DNA of 64,000 bases, from positions 39,591,484 through 39,655,483 of the forward strand of contig OV121095.1 of assembly GCA_921293015.1 (NCBI GenBank). The letters are read 5' to 3'. The stretch comes from Phorcus lineatus (Eukaryota > Mollusca > Gastropoda > Trochida > Trochidae). The notes under the pieces are model-generated. The model saw nothing but the letters and a program-made list of their open reading frames with translations, made no database searches and was not told the origin of the DNA. A program made the translations under genes and the position numbers. Below are positions 1 to 12,165 of this stretch, in pieces (positions within the stretch are counted from its first letter, which is position 1; each line of letters begins with the position of its first letter).

Positions 1-1910
1 CGTACCGGTACACTCTACTGAAAGTTTCCAATATATCGAAGGTTTTTAAATTTACAAATTTGTACACAATTTTTATGGATAACAACTTCTTTAATCTGAA
101 AGTGCGACGATACAGATTCATGTATCGTTGTCAAACATGATTTTACTAAAAGTTGTAAACAAAGTATGATTTCGCAGCTTTGAAATTGCACGGAAAAGTA
201 CGAAACCAGTCACTGAATCATCTCCCTTAATAAAACCACGGCCAGTTGAGCATCGCTCTGTTCTAATTGCTGATATTTAGTCAAGAGAGCATGAACAAAC
301 TAACATATGGAAAGTACTAATATATTGCAAGACGTATTGGATAACGCTGTTTTTGTATCGTAGGACGGAAATGAGGAGCGATATCAATCCTTAGTAGAGA
401 GCAAACCTTCGAACGAATTCACATCCTGACAGAGGCAATATTTTGTAACTTTGAGACATCGGAACAGGGTTGATATCAATGGGACGGATGTAGTTTCATC
501 AAGTGGTTAATTTTCATAAATCGTTCATAATATGATATATACGCTAATTTTTCGCAATGACAAATTTTGATGAGATGGTCGTTTATTTGCAGGCACAGCT
601 CACTGTGCTAATATGATGCCTTCTAAGAGTTCCGACCCCCCTGGTCTCGTCCAAGCAAGGGCGACAATCCAGACACTCATCGGGAAGTGGATCACAACTG
701 ACCATTGATAGTTAGCCATGGTCATAGGAGATATATTATTATTACTCATGGAAATCCATTTTGGCAACGTTTATCATCACCCTTATAATAGCAAAATCTC
801 ATTTGCTTGGCTGATAGTGCTATAAAGATTAGTTTGGTTACCAATTAGAATATAAACGTATGTGTAAAGGTTTGATACATAATAATTTGTTTTCTAAATC
901 TCAAACAAGAGGCAGTAAAATCCATTCTCAACCCTGGTACAGCGTTATTGAAATAGTATATAAAATGTGCACGTTTCCGGCCATAACCAGCCTATTGTGA
1001 GTGGCGAACAAAATCTGTTTCTGTCTTTATTTTGCAATCACAGGCTTTGTAGAGGAATACATAATATCAACAAGATTAGTAAATAATAATGTCTTCTCTG
1101 ATTACCCATGACGTTCCAGCGAATGCGCTTAAGTTGAAGGATTAAGCATGTACTGCGCTATATGACGTATAGTCAATATAAAGAAGTTTAAATCTCCAAA
1201 ACTTACTTTATTATTGCAATCGTCACCATAGTTTCTCCAAATTAAATTGTCTGACATCATCTTCGGCAAAAAGATCATGCATCAACATGACAGTTTGGTT
1301 TGTATTGTTCTGTGCTAAAGAATAATATACACAAACGGTTATAATGTAGCAATTTGTATATAATGTAGATACATGTATATACACAGTATAAGGGACCATT
1401 GTATTATGGTATTGTTGTTCATATATGACGTTTTGACATTTGATCCTGCCAATGCTGTTAATAGAACCCCATGTGTCTCGTTTGAGATTAAAATAAATTT
1501 ATTCTTCATATATACCTGTCCTTTTTTGTTGTGCTTCATCCAATAAAAAATGTGTTAATCTATCCATTTAGGAGACAATTGTTACAAAATATAGAAACCT
1601 TTTTGCATTAGTCGTAATAGGCATATGCCGTTTGTAGCAACTTTATAATGCTTTGTTTAAAACTTTTTGATGCTGGACGCGATTGAAAGCAAACGTCAAC
1701 GTGAACATCATTTAAACTTAATCATTTTATGACCCTGCCGCTACTATTGGAAGAAAAAGTGTTAATGTCATACGACTCTCATGCAAAATAAAAACCATGA
1801 AAAATTACTATTCTCATATGATTTTGACGTTCTTATCTCTCTCAACAATCTGAGGAATATTTATGAATAAATAACATAACTAAAATTTGGTAAATATTAC
1901 CAAAATAGAC
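1..1910. other. Intergenic, no gene seen
   Basis: AT-rich sequence with no reading frame or repeat that I can tie to a known family. The only open frame of note (1339-1539, minus) is short and has no recognisable motif. Confidence 0.5.
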
Positions 1911-1911
1911 G

Positions 1912-2075
1912 TTAAGCACAGTGGTGTAGTGGTTAGCATGCTGGCCCACCACGCCGAAGTCTGAGTTCGATTCCCGGAGGAGACACCAAAAAATGTGATC
2001 TTTGTTACATACTGTGTTTCGTCCTGCGGCACAGCAAGATCACATCAATGACAACAAGATATAGTTTCATAGCCT
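1912..2075 (+). mobile_element. tRNA-derived SINE or tRNA pseudogene
   Basis: Positions 1916-1988 look like a tRNA head. A box-A-like stretch (TGGTGTAGTGG) lies at 1922-1932 and a box-B-like GAGTTCGATTCCC at 1963-1975, with the order and spacing of RNA polymerase III internal promoters. An ACC triplet sits where the anticodon would be, giving a weak resemblance to tRNA-Gly. The acceptor arms do not pair and the T stem has a mismatch, so a working tRNA is unlikely. The A-rich run after the head and the unique-looking tail suggest a SINE; the 3' boundary is a guess. Confidence 0.5.
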
Positions 2076-3660
2076 TTACTGACTGTATTATTTGTTCTCA
2101 TGGCCAAATATACAAAATAAACTATGTTTTCTTCTGTAGTTACAGTGGAGACGATTGTTAAGTCTGAAACCATCGCAATACTTTCGCAACATCTTCTAAA
2201 AATAACCCCCATGTAATAGATAGACATATATACAAATAGATGTTCTATAGATTACTAATAATATATAGTCATTGAAATTATTTCTATAGATATTTAAATC
2301 TTCATCCATGTTATTTTAGATATTTAGCCTTTTTGTCAATGACAATCAACATCGCTAAAGGCTGGAATATTGCCCTCGCGGCGATAAACTCAACTCATTC
2401 AATGTTATAGAATCTAGACTTGGTTTCAACCCGCGAATGACGCGTGACTAAATCGTCTGTTTCATGTAATGCATTCGCTGATGTAGTACTAATGATAATA
2501 TCTTCATAATCGAAATAACAATTAATTCTTACGATAGTCTGTCTGATGTACATATCAACCATACTTGATCATTATGCCCCTACGCTTCAAATTACAACCA
2601 TGCACTTCACCTTTAAAACGTTCAAAGTAAGTTGTGTAATCATTTAGGATTTCAAAACAGACTGCTGCGTTGAAAAAGTTTTTACAACCTCTAATACTTT
2701 TCGGAAATATTGTAAACTTTTCCATAAGATAGATCCTTGAGAATGAAACCATCCATGCGTGAAGTCGATGCACAGCAATGGACATATTGTTTTGATAAGG
2801 GAAACGCCCTTCATGGCTATTAACTTGACATCCATTTTTATAGACTAAATTTTCATTGATATCATATGTTAAAACTAAAATAGTTTTTGATAGATTATGA
2901 GATCTCACCTCAGTTACTTGTGTTTTCTTAATCGGGTTTCTATAACATAATTATTCAAATTTAAAAAAATTCTATATTTTTATAATGTTTATGTCTATTT
3001 ATATATGTATCTTCATGTCGAGGATTACAATATGTAAAAAATATAACCAACTAATGAAAAGTTTTGCCAATGGCCATTTTTGGGTTTAAGTGTTTCAATC
3101 AATAATGATGTACCGTTACGTTGTTGCCTGGCTGACAGATAAACTAATACCAAATAAATGAATAATTTAAGCCATCATATTATCCATACATATGCATGTT
3201 TAAGGGAAAAAGATTATGTTGTTAGAGTCAGATATGTCAAACTTTGGAAATGGTCTTTTTTATCGAGTAGTAAGCGTTGTTTCTAAAAATAATACCACAT
3301 TAATTATTATCAGTTGCGTATTTGCGATTTGTGATTGAAAACCGGACAATGGCGCGCACGTACGCAAAGTCAAATATGGGTTGGTAGTGTTTAGTAGAAT
3401 CCATACATTCCGTAGAGCGTAGTATTTCGACTTTGCAACATATATATGGTATGTTTTCAAGTATAATTGCAAATTTTGTTTATTTTTTTTATCTTTGAGA
3501 TGTTTGGTATTTTAGAGATAAAAATGAAAGGTTAGCGGTTTGATTTGAACTATACTCTTGACAGATTGTATTTTGTACATTTAAGCCACATAGAAAGTTA
3601 TGATACATATTCTGTGCCACTTTGGCGAAAGAACCGAAACAATGGAGCCGCTTACTAATA
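2076..3660. other. Intergenic, no gene seen
   Basis: AT-rich. A minus-strand open frame of 117 codons (2555-2908) shows no domain, signal peptide or splice context that I recognise and may be chance. Confidence 0.45.
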
Positions 3661-3664
3661 TAAG

Positions 3665-3834
3665 TTACCATGTGTCCACGAGTTTGATATGGAGATTTAT
3701 CATGTGTCCGAGTTAAATATCAAACGAGAACTTCGTTCTCGTTTGATATTTAACTCGGACACATGTTCGTTCTCGTTTGATATTTAACTCGGACACATGA
3801 TAAATCTCCATATCAAACTCGTGGACACATGGTA
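3665..3834. repeat. Palindromic foldback element (MITE-like)
   Basis: Two arms of about 67 bp, starting TTACCATGTGTCC and ending GGACACATGGTAA, are reverse complements of each other with almost no mismatch. The centre carries an extra partial copy of the inner arm (GTTCTCGTTTGATATTTAAC and the following CGGACACATG). As single-stranded DNA or RNA it would form a long hairpin. There is no coding capacity. The ends resemble short terminal inverted repeats, but I see no clear target-site duplication, so the family is unknown. Confidence 0.8.
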
Positions 3835-4373
3835 ACGAATTTATCTCGACGAGCACCCTTCATAAAGGCCTTAAATCTGGAGGGAAAGAACGAGAGAGTC
3901 AAAATGGCGGCCGAACATGCCAGTGTAACTTTTTTATTTGTGAACTTACAATTTTTGAACTCATTTCATTGTATTCAGCACAAAAAGTTTGGTCTATGAC
4001 CGTGCAACGGTCTAGACTGAAAACAAGGAATTTTACAAATTAGTCGCTTCAGTAGCTGAAACGGAGATACATCATATCCGTTGAAACGGTCACGTGACCG
4101 CGAGCACACATTCCACCTTGGAGACCAAGCCATTCAATGTTGGAAATGCACAGTGGCATTCAGTTTCAAAATATTCATGTATAAGTAACTGTTTAAAAAA
4201 CACATAACACCGCAACTGTAACTATAGTGTAAGAAAACATTTTGAATAAACTTGGGGTGCGAGGTTAGGTCAATAGGCCCCATAACCTGGATATTTATCT
4301 AGCTTCGAAGATGAAACTGCACCCGAGTCGGCCTGCTCTGTACGAGAGGATAGACGGTCAACACCTGGACATT
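3835..4373. other. Intergenic, short ATGGCGGC motif
   Basis: No gene found. At 3901-3912 AAAATGGCGGCC resembles both a YY1 site and a Kozak start; the frame from it closes after about 30 codons. A CACGTGACC motif near 4090 is mirrored by another near 5790, so the pair brackets the Crypton remnant. Whether these mark the element ends is unknown. Confidence 0.3.
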
Positions 4374-5736
4374 CTACTTGTTGTAGTGAATGTGGAGATT
4401 GTTAATAGTGCACTGATACAGAAGTGGAATTTGTGGTCTAGAGGTTGCAGTGTTTCTGTCATTGAATTCACCAAATAGATCTTCCAAGCTGACCCCTCTG
4501 AGGTGAAAGTCGACGCTTCTGTCAAGGCCGCCGCTAGGAAGTGTAATGGCCGACTGTGAAACCGGGCGAGACAGTGACATGTTTTGAGACGCTGGCATCA
4601 AAGCCGGGCGCGTACTAGATGGGGGCAAAGCAGTTGGATTTATGGAAAGTTTACTCTGGATAGCTCTACCCATGCGTTCTTTCTCAGAATCGTCAACACG
4701 CTGATGCACGGAGAGAGATGACACGCTCTTATGGCCAGTGACGGCCATTATCTGGGCTGCACCGAACTGACACCTGGACAACAGTGTAGCCCCAGTGCCA
4801 CGGATTGAGTGATTTGTGTATACTAGAGACAAGTTGCAGCTTTTGCTTAGAGAAGGCATGAATTTTTGGAGTGTATTAACCCCGACAGGAACATTGCAAT
4901 ACCAAATTGCATCGTCATCAAGGAAACAATCCCTTGGTTTTTGCCACAGTCTCGGACATGAGGGGTGCAGTTTATCCAAATATTTTTCGAATGATGCAAC
5001 GGGGCAGGATGGATCACGAGGATTTTCAGGCATGATTGCAGACACCAGTTCCTTATCGTTTTCGCGGTGGTTTTTGGTGAGTTCATCTACGACTTTTTTC
5101 ACACATTTGTTCCCATGTGAGTCATTTATTATCTCGAACGTGTTCTTGTTCATGGCATGCATATTCTCATCTAATGTCAAACTGAACTTTGTTGAGTAGG
5201 CCGAAAGGTGTGTTTGGATTCATGTAGGTTGAAGCATACAATTTTTGCAAATCTCTTTCACTTATAGCTGGGTGATGATTTGTAGTACCTTTCCCGTTTC
5301 GTTTTAATTCGGCCACTGCCGATCTAAATGAGTCGTTCGCCTTCGCGAACTCCTTATCTTTGATAATGTCAAACTCCTTGTTGCAAGGAGGAGACTTCAA
5401 GTAACGATTTAGGCCATGTCTAATACTCTCAAGCGAATTAACAGTGTAAAGCGATCCGTCGGTTCGTCTTACATCAAGGTAAAAACTGACGAGAACGCCG
5501 TTCAGTGCATCTTGATGAAAGTCTTCAAAATGTTCATTCTCACACTTTTCTTTGAGATATTCCTTCAGAAGTCTTGCACTTTGATCATTTGCCTTGACCG
5601 TGCTTTTTGAATGTAATTGTTTCTTTTTTTCATCTATTTCCTCCACACTATGGCAGGCGAAACGCTTCATCCTTTGATCTACCGCTAGCGTTTGTTTACA
5701 AACAATGCACTCAAGGGAGATAACTCTTGACGGCAT
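4374..5736 (-). pseudogene. Broken Crypton-type tyrosine recombinase
   Basis: Two minus-strand frames (5736-5167, 189 codons; 5180-4374, 268 codons) together look like one Crypton transposase of the DUF3504 type that also gave rise to host genes such as QRICH1 and ZMYM2-4. The first frame holds the N-terminal core-binding region (LNGVLVSFYLDVRRTDG, then SLESIRHGLNRYL). The second holds the catalytic end: NHSIRGTGATLL supplies the His-x-x-Arg pair at about 4800-4811, and TGHKS follows at about 4729-4740. At the junction near 5170-5180 the frame shifts, and the segment that normally carries the first catalytic Arg (usually FGRRGREN-like) is absent. The nucleophile position reads SVHQR where relatives have VYQR: a His codon at 4704-4706. 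The element is therefore inferred to be dead. The start ATG at 5736 is the first in frame. Confidence 0.8.
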
Positions 5737-5744
5737 ATTGTTAC

Positions 5745-6590
5745 TAGGCTAGCGCGTGACCCAGTTTGACATAGCGAAATATACCAACGGCACGTGACCG
5801 GTTTTGACCAATGGGTATCCGACATGGCTGTGCAAGTCGAGATAAACTTTGTTTCATTACTTTCAAACTTACACAACAAATATCATATTAATTGATGTTT
5901 AACTATCTTTCATCAAGTAGTTATTTTTTGAGAAGGTGACGACAAATCACTAGGATCTAAAATGCAAAACATTACAATTTACTGATTATTTAATAAAATT
6001 GTCAATTCGAAATACTTTTTGTAAAAAACATAATGTTAACCAATGTGATCGATTTTGACTAAACATGTGTTCAAATAATAGTTTATTGAACAAATAAGAA
6101 ATTTATAATTTTCTAAATTTGCCACTTTTTGGGAATGCCAAATTTTTTCCTGACGTATCACGTACCTGCTCCTTGTATATGCAGATATAAAACAATACCT
6201 TCACAGATTGATGTTAAGGTTTATACTAAAAAGAATTGTGCATTCAATTTTTGCATTCAAAATTTCCCAAAATGTTGATTGCATATAGGAACTCTTTAAA
6301 AGTCAAATAAACCTTTGTTCAGCAACTTCAGTTTGACAGCACTTGACCTCCGCTTGACCAGTGTTCCATAAACTATAATGGGGTAAATTCATGTGAGGAT
6401 AGAATCACGTCAACATCAAATTTTGCAAACAGTTGTTTTAGGTGAAATAGATCTTTAGCTTCAGGTTTAAATTCCACATTCCATAATGGCATTTCTTTAA
6501 GCTATTGTTTCTGTTTATAAATCGTTGTAAAAGGAGTTTGCACGTTAAATTGAACGAATATGTGCGCTTAAATGGACTGAGGTGCCTATG
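5745..6590. other. Intergenic, no gene seen
   Basis: AT-rich; nothing recognisable apart from the CACGTGACCGG motif near 5790. Confidence 0.4.
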
Positions 6591-7961
6591 TTAACCCATT
6601 TATGCATACCGTCCCATCTTTGAATCACCAGTTCTCACTTATATTTAAAGATAAAAACTTACAGTAGAGTGTATTTTAAAGCTATGTTATTTGTCTATTT
6701 AAAGAAAAGCAGACGGTAGTTGTTAACTGCAATTTTCATTGAGTTTGAGTTACTGCCATAACAAATTATTTTATTGTTTGACCTTGTGAGGATACAGTTT
6801 AGGTCTCAATGGATAAATGAGAATGTAATGTAAATTTGGAATATAAATTTGTCCATGCTTAATAATTGAGTAATTTGCCGTCCCATAAGTGGGACGGTAT
6901 GCGCGAATTTTGGATACAAATGTTCATACCTGTTTATTGTAATTATGATAATAAATTCATGTAAATAATCTTTTAAGCAGCTTGAGTTAGTTACTTTCAG
7001 CTTTTGACAAAAACTGGGTTACATTTAGACATTTTATTACAATTACAATAAACAATTTTACAATATGCCAAAGATACATGGTATATTTCTTTCAGGCATA
7101 CGGAAGAAAACCAAATCCATTATATTTCTTTTGATAAATAAACTCAGGTAGATAATACGAACATCTTCATGGAACCCCATGACGCATATGAGGACATCTA
7201 TGGCGATAATGATGATGACTGGTTGGGCCAAAACATTGCCGGGGCCCCTAGATAAACATAATAACGTTCAGTTCAAAACTGTGCCAAGATTGCAACAAAT
7301 ACATCAACAAACTTTGTGACTTGTTCCATTGAGTTTAATTGCTATTAACGTAGCTACAAACTTGTATTACACATTAGTATAGCCAATACTCTTCCTGCTT
7401 TCTTTTTCTCCAAATCATAAGAAGAAGAAGCTGCTTAACAGACTCAGCTTGAGTTTTGGGCCAAGGAACCCAAGAAACTACTGAAGTGGAAACACAAATT
7501 GTATATAAAAAGAGCATATTTCATATTTAATAACATTACGACAACGATTCTTGACTTTTAAACAATAAACAGAGCACAATGTTACTCTATCATGATTTAA
7601 AACATGAAAAGATAGCTTTTGAATGTTACTTAGTGTATTTTGACAAACAAAGAGATATTGAGCACGTATTTACTCACCTAACTGCCCTCAATCACCGATG
7701 TATTTCATGGGATCTCCACATGATGAAAACTATCGGAGCTGGAGAAAGATGATACTAACAAATACATGTCGCTACCCATTTAAAAACCCCTACCCTTCCG
7801 TGCAGATACCGTCCGACATATGGGACGCTTTTTGAGAGGCTTCAAAAATATGGAAAAATTGTTTATAATAAAAAATAAAGTTTATTCCCTCCATTATGTC
7901 CCACACAGATTATTCACAAAAAAATTGAATTTTTTTGAAATCCTATGCATATATGGGTTAA
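6591..7961. mobile_element. piggyBac-type non-autonomous transposon
   Basis: The element body runs 6595-7957 (1363 bp) between two TTAA tetranucleotides (6591-6594, 7958-7961), the target-site duplication of piggyBac elements. Its ends are CCCATTTATGCATA and the reverse complement of CCCATATATGCATA, agreeing at 13 of 14 positions and starting with the family's CCC. Subterminal motifs recur inside: CCGTCCCA at 6609, the palindrome CCGTCCCATAAGTGGGACGG at 6880-6900, and CCGTCC plus TGGGACGC near 7808-7830. These could be transposase-binding sites. No transposase is encoded. A 28-codon frame near 7170, rich in Asp and Glu, might be a scrap of an N-terminus, but that is a guess. Confidence 0.75.
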
Positions 7962-9029
7962 GCCTATGCAATGTTTTGCTTCGATGTAGTGATGATTTTA
8001 CGTAACACTTATTGTTTCGCAATGGTCATATATACCAAACCTTTCAATGGTTTAAGTTCATCGAAACGTACTAAATGATACTATAATCGCTTAGTATAAT
8101 GAGAGTGTGAAGGATGTCATTGAACAAGCCCTGACCAATTAATAAAACAGTAAATTGACAACTTATAGTTACATTGGACAGAACAAGATTAAGGGGATTT
8201 GGTTGTAAACTAACATACATGATAAGCAACCTGTGACTGCTGCTGCAAATATATAATCATTTTGTTTACTTATTATTGAAAACTATCCATAGGGATGTAC
8301 TTAACACATCGGGATGAATTATATGCAAGTCCAGTGGTACCTATCAGCACATCTGATATTTTGGCAAGTATCAAACCTAAGCACACATTCATAGAGAGTA
8401 ATTTTATGAACTATTTATCGGGTCAATTCGAATAACTGCATTAATCACTATGCTACGATGTTTTCCGTTTTGAAACATTGTCACACAATTTGTTTATTAT
8501 AAAAAAATTATTATGCTCAAACCTGAAGATTTCCTTTTTTATATCTATGAATGAGTCAAAGCCTAAAATCGACCGAAGGTACAGATTCAGACTAAAGAAC
8601 CAAATTATCTCCATAAACCTTTAAAAAATCTAGTAATGTAAAAACCCTAATGAGTCATGAGTGCCCTTCCCAACAAGGGGACTGTGTTCAACAAGAATAT
8701 GCTTTGTCAACGACTTAAAATACCGCTGAGGTTGACATGCACGAATGGACGCGCTTGAGTGAACACATTTCTAGAGGGACTCGCACGTACGTCAAGATCT
8801 TTGCTAGGAAAATTAAGGGGAAGTCCCATTTCAAAAATACTTCCGGGTTTGTTTCTTAGAAGCGAGAATGCTGGAAACAGTTAACAGGTTATCTACAATA
8901 TAGGCTGGGGCGTTGGAAATAAATTACCTCCTATGCAAAATTATTTAATCAGTGCATGCATGGTAACGATGATAGAAACAGTGGAATTGGTAGTGGATCT
9001 GTACTGAATTAATGGTAGACCTCTAAGAG
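7962..9029. other. Intergenic, no gene seen
   Basis: AT-rich sequence without a supported gene, lying between the piggyBac-type element and the 35-bp satellite. Confidence 0.4.
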
Positions 9030-12000
9030 ATGATTGGTATAGGTTAAGGTATACATATGGTACTTGATCTGTATAAGTTTAGGTAGTACATATAGTAGTT
9101 GATCGGTATAGGTTTAAGTAGTACATATAGTAGTTGATCGGTATAAATGTAGGTAGTACATATAGTAGTGGATTGGTATAGGTTTAGGTAGTACATGTAG
9201 TAGTGGATTGGTATAAGTTTAGGTAGTACATGTAGTAGTTGATCGGTATAAGTTTAAGTAGTACATATAGTAGTTGATCGGTATAAGTTTAGGTAGTACA
9301 TGTAGTAGTGGATTGGTATAGGTTTAGGTAGTACATGTAGTAGTTGATCGGTATAGGTTTAGGTAGTACATATAGTAGTTGATCGGTATAGGTTTAGGTA
9401 GTACATGTAGTAGTGGATCGGTATAAGTTTAGGTAGTACATATAGTAGTTGATCGGTATAGGTTTAGGTAGTACATGTAGTAGTTGATCGGTATAAGTTT
9501 AGGTAGTACATATAGTAGTTGATCGGTATAGGTTTAGGTAGTACATATAGTAGTTGATCGGTATAAGTTTAGGTAGTACATATAGTAGTTGATCGGTATA
9601 GGTTTAGGTAGTACATGTAGTAGTGGATCGGTATAAGTGTAGGTAGTACATATAGTAGTTGATCGGTATAAGTTTAGGTAGTACATGTAGTAGTTGATCG
9701 GTATAAGTTTAGGTAGTACATATAGTAGTTGATCGGTATAAGTTTAGGTAGTACATGTAGTAGTGGATTGGTATAAGTTTAGGTAGTACATGTAGTAGTT
9801 GATCGGTATAAGTTTAGGTAGTACATATAGTAGTTGATCGGTATAGGTTTAGGTAGTACATATAGTAGTTGATCGGTATAAGTTTAGGTAGTACATGTAG
9901 TAGTGGATTGGTATAAGTTTAGGTAGTACATATAGTAGTGGATCGGTATAAGTGTAGGTAGTACATATAGTAGTTGATCGGTATAAGTTTAGGTAGTACA
10001 TATAGTAGTTGATCGGTATAAGTTTAGGTAGTACATATAGTAGTTGATCGGTATAAGTTTAGGTAGTACATGTAGTAGTTGATCGGTATAAGTTTAGGTA
10101 GTACATATAGTAGTTGATCGGTATAGGTTTAGGTAGTACATGTAGTAGTGGATCGGTATAAGTGTAGGTAGTACATATAGTAGTTGATCGGTATAAGTTT
10201 AGGTAGTACATATAGTAGTTGATCGGTATAAGTTTAGGTAGTACATATAGTAGTTGATCGGTATAAGTTTAGGTAGTACATGTAGTAGTTGATCGGTATA
10301 AGTTTAGGTAGTACATATAGTAGTTGATCGGTATAAGTTTAGGTAGTACATGTAGTAGTGGATTGGTATAAGTTTAGGTAGTACATATAGTAGTTGATCG
10401 GTATAAGTTTAGGTAGTACATATAGTAGTTGATCGGTATAAGTTTAGGTAGTACATGTAGTAGTGGATTGGTATAAGTTTAGGTAGTACATGTAGTAGTT
10501 GATCGGTATAAGTTTAGGTAGTACATGTAGTAGTGGATTGGTATAGGTTTAGGTAGTACATATAGTAGTTGATCGGTATAAGTTTAGGTAGTACATATAG
10601 TAGTTGATCGGTATAAGTTTAGGTAGTACATATAGTAGTTGATCGGTATAGGTTTAGGTAGTACATATAGTAGTGGATTGGTATAGGTTTAGGTAGTACA
10701 TATAGTAGTTGATCGGTATAAGTTTAGGTAGTACATATAGTAGTTGATCGGTATAAGTGTAGGTAGTACATGTAGTAGTTGATCTGTATAAGTTTAGGTA
10801 GTACATGTAGTGGATCTGTATAAGTTTAGGTAGCACATATAGTACTTGATCTGTATAAGTTTAGGTAGTACATATAGTAGTGGATCTGTATAAGTTTAGG
10901 TAGTACATATAGTAGTTGATCGGTATAAGTTTAGGTAGTACATATAGTAGTTGATCGGTATAAGTTTAGGTAGTACATATAGTAGTTGATCGGTATAAGT
11001 TTAGGTAGTACATATAGTAGTTGATCGGTATAAGTTTAGCTAGTACATATAGTAGTTGATCGGTATAAGTTTAGGTAGTACATATAGTAGTTGATCGGTA
11101 TAAGTTTAGCTAGTACATATAGTAGTTGATCGGTATAAGTTTAGCTAGTACATATAGTAGTTGATCGGTATAAGTTTAGCTAGTACATATAGTAGTTGAT
11201 CGGTATAAGTTTAGCTAGTACATATAGTAGTTGATCGGTATAAGTTTAGCTAGTACATATAGTAGTTGATCGGTATAAGTTTAGGTAGTACATATAGTAG
11301 TTGATCGGTATAAGTTTAGGTAGTACATATAGTAGTTGATCGGTATAAGTTTAGCTAGTACATATAGTAGTTGATCGGTATAAGTTTAGGTAGTACATAT
11401 AGTAGTTGATCGGTATAAGTTTAGCTAGTACATGTAGTAGTGGATCTGTATAAGTTTAGGTAGTACATATAGTAGTTGATCGGTATAAGTTTAGCTAGTA
11501 CATATAGTAGTTGATCGGTATAAGTTTAGCTAGTACATATAGTAGTTGATCGGTATAAGTTTAGCTAGTACATATAGTAGTTGATCGGTATAAGTTTAGC
11601 TAGTACATATAGTAGTTGATCGGTATAAGTTTAGGTAGTACATATAGTAGTTGATCGGTATAAGTTTAGGTAGTACATATAGTAGTTGATCGGTATAAGT
11701 TTAGCTAGTACATGTAGTAGTGGATCTGTATAAGTTTAGGTAGTACATATAGTAGTTGATCGGTATAAGTTTAGCTAGTACATATAGTAGTTGATCGGTA
11801 TAAGTTTAGGTAGTACATATAGTAGTGGATCTGTATAAGTTTAGGTAGTACATATAGTAGTTGATCGGTATCTGTTAAGGTATAACATGTAATGAATAAG
11901 TTAGGGGTTATATGTAGTAGTTGTTCGGTATAGGTTTAGGTAGTTAATGTACTACTAATGTACCTAGGTTTAGGTAGTACATGTTGTAGTGGATCGGTAT

Positions 12001-12165
12001 AAGTTAGATTTTACATGTAGCAGTGGATCGGTTAAGGTTGAGGTATTACATGTAGTAGTGGATGAGTATAGCTTTAGGTAGTACATGAAGTAGTTAATCG
12101 TTATAAGTTAAGATAGTACATGTAGTAATAACTTAGTAGAAGTAGTTCAGGTAGTAATGTAGTAT
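9030..12165. repeat. 35-bp satellite, about 80 copies
   Basis: The unit contains GATCGGTATAAGTTTAGGTA followed by GTACATATAGTAGTT and has a 35-bp period. Copies are nearly identical from about 9066 to 11875 and decay at both edges, especially 11880-12165. Variant sites are GATCGG/GATTGG/GATCTG, TATAAG/TATAGG, CATATA/CATGTA and AGGTAGT/AGCTAGT. The CATGTA variant dominates the left part (9190-10540), while the AGCTAGT variant occurs only at 11038-11785. Since 35 is not a multiple of three, open frames here carry no coding meaning. Confidence 0.95.

Noticed and set aside
1916-1988. Functional tRNA-Gly gene
   Set aside because: Box A and box B are present, but the acceptor arm does not pair and the T stem has a mismatch; a SINE head or pseudogene fits better.
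2555-2908. 117-codon minus-strand frame as a gene
   Set aside because: No recognisable domain; an overlapping frame of similar quality exists and no flanking gene signals were found.
10654-10836. Minus-strand frame rich in YYLNLYQSTT repeats
   Set aside because: Direct read-through of the 35-bp satellite.
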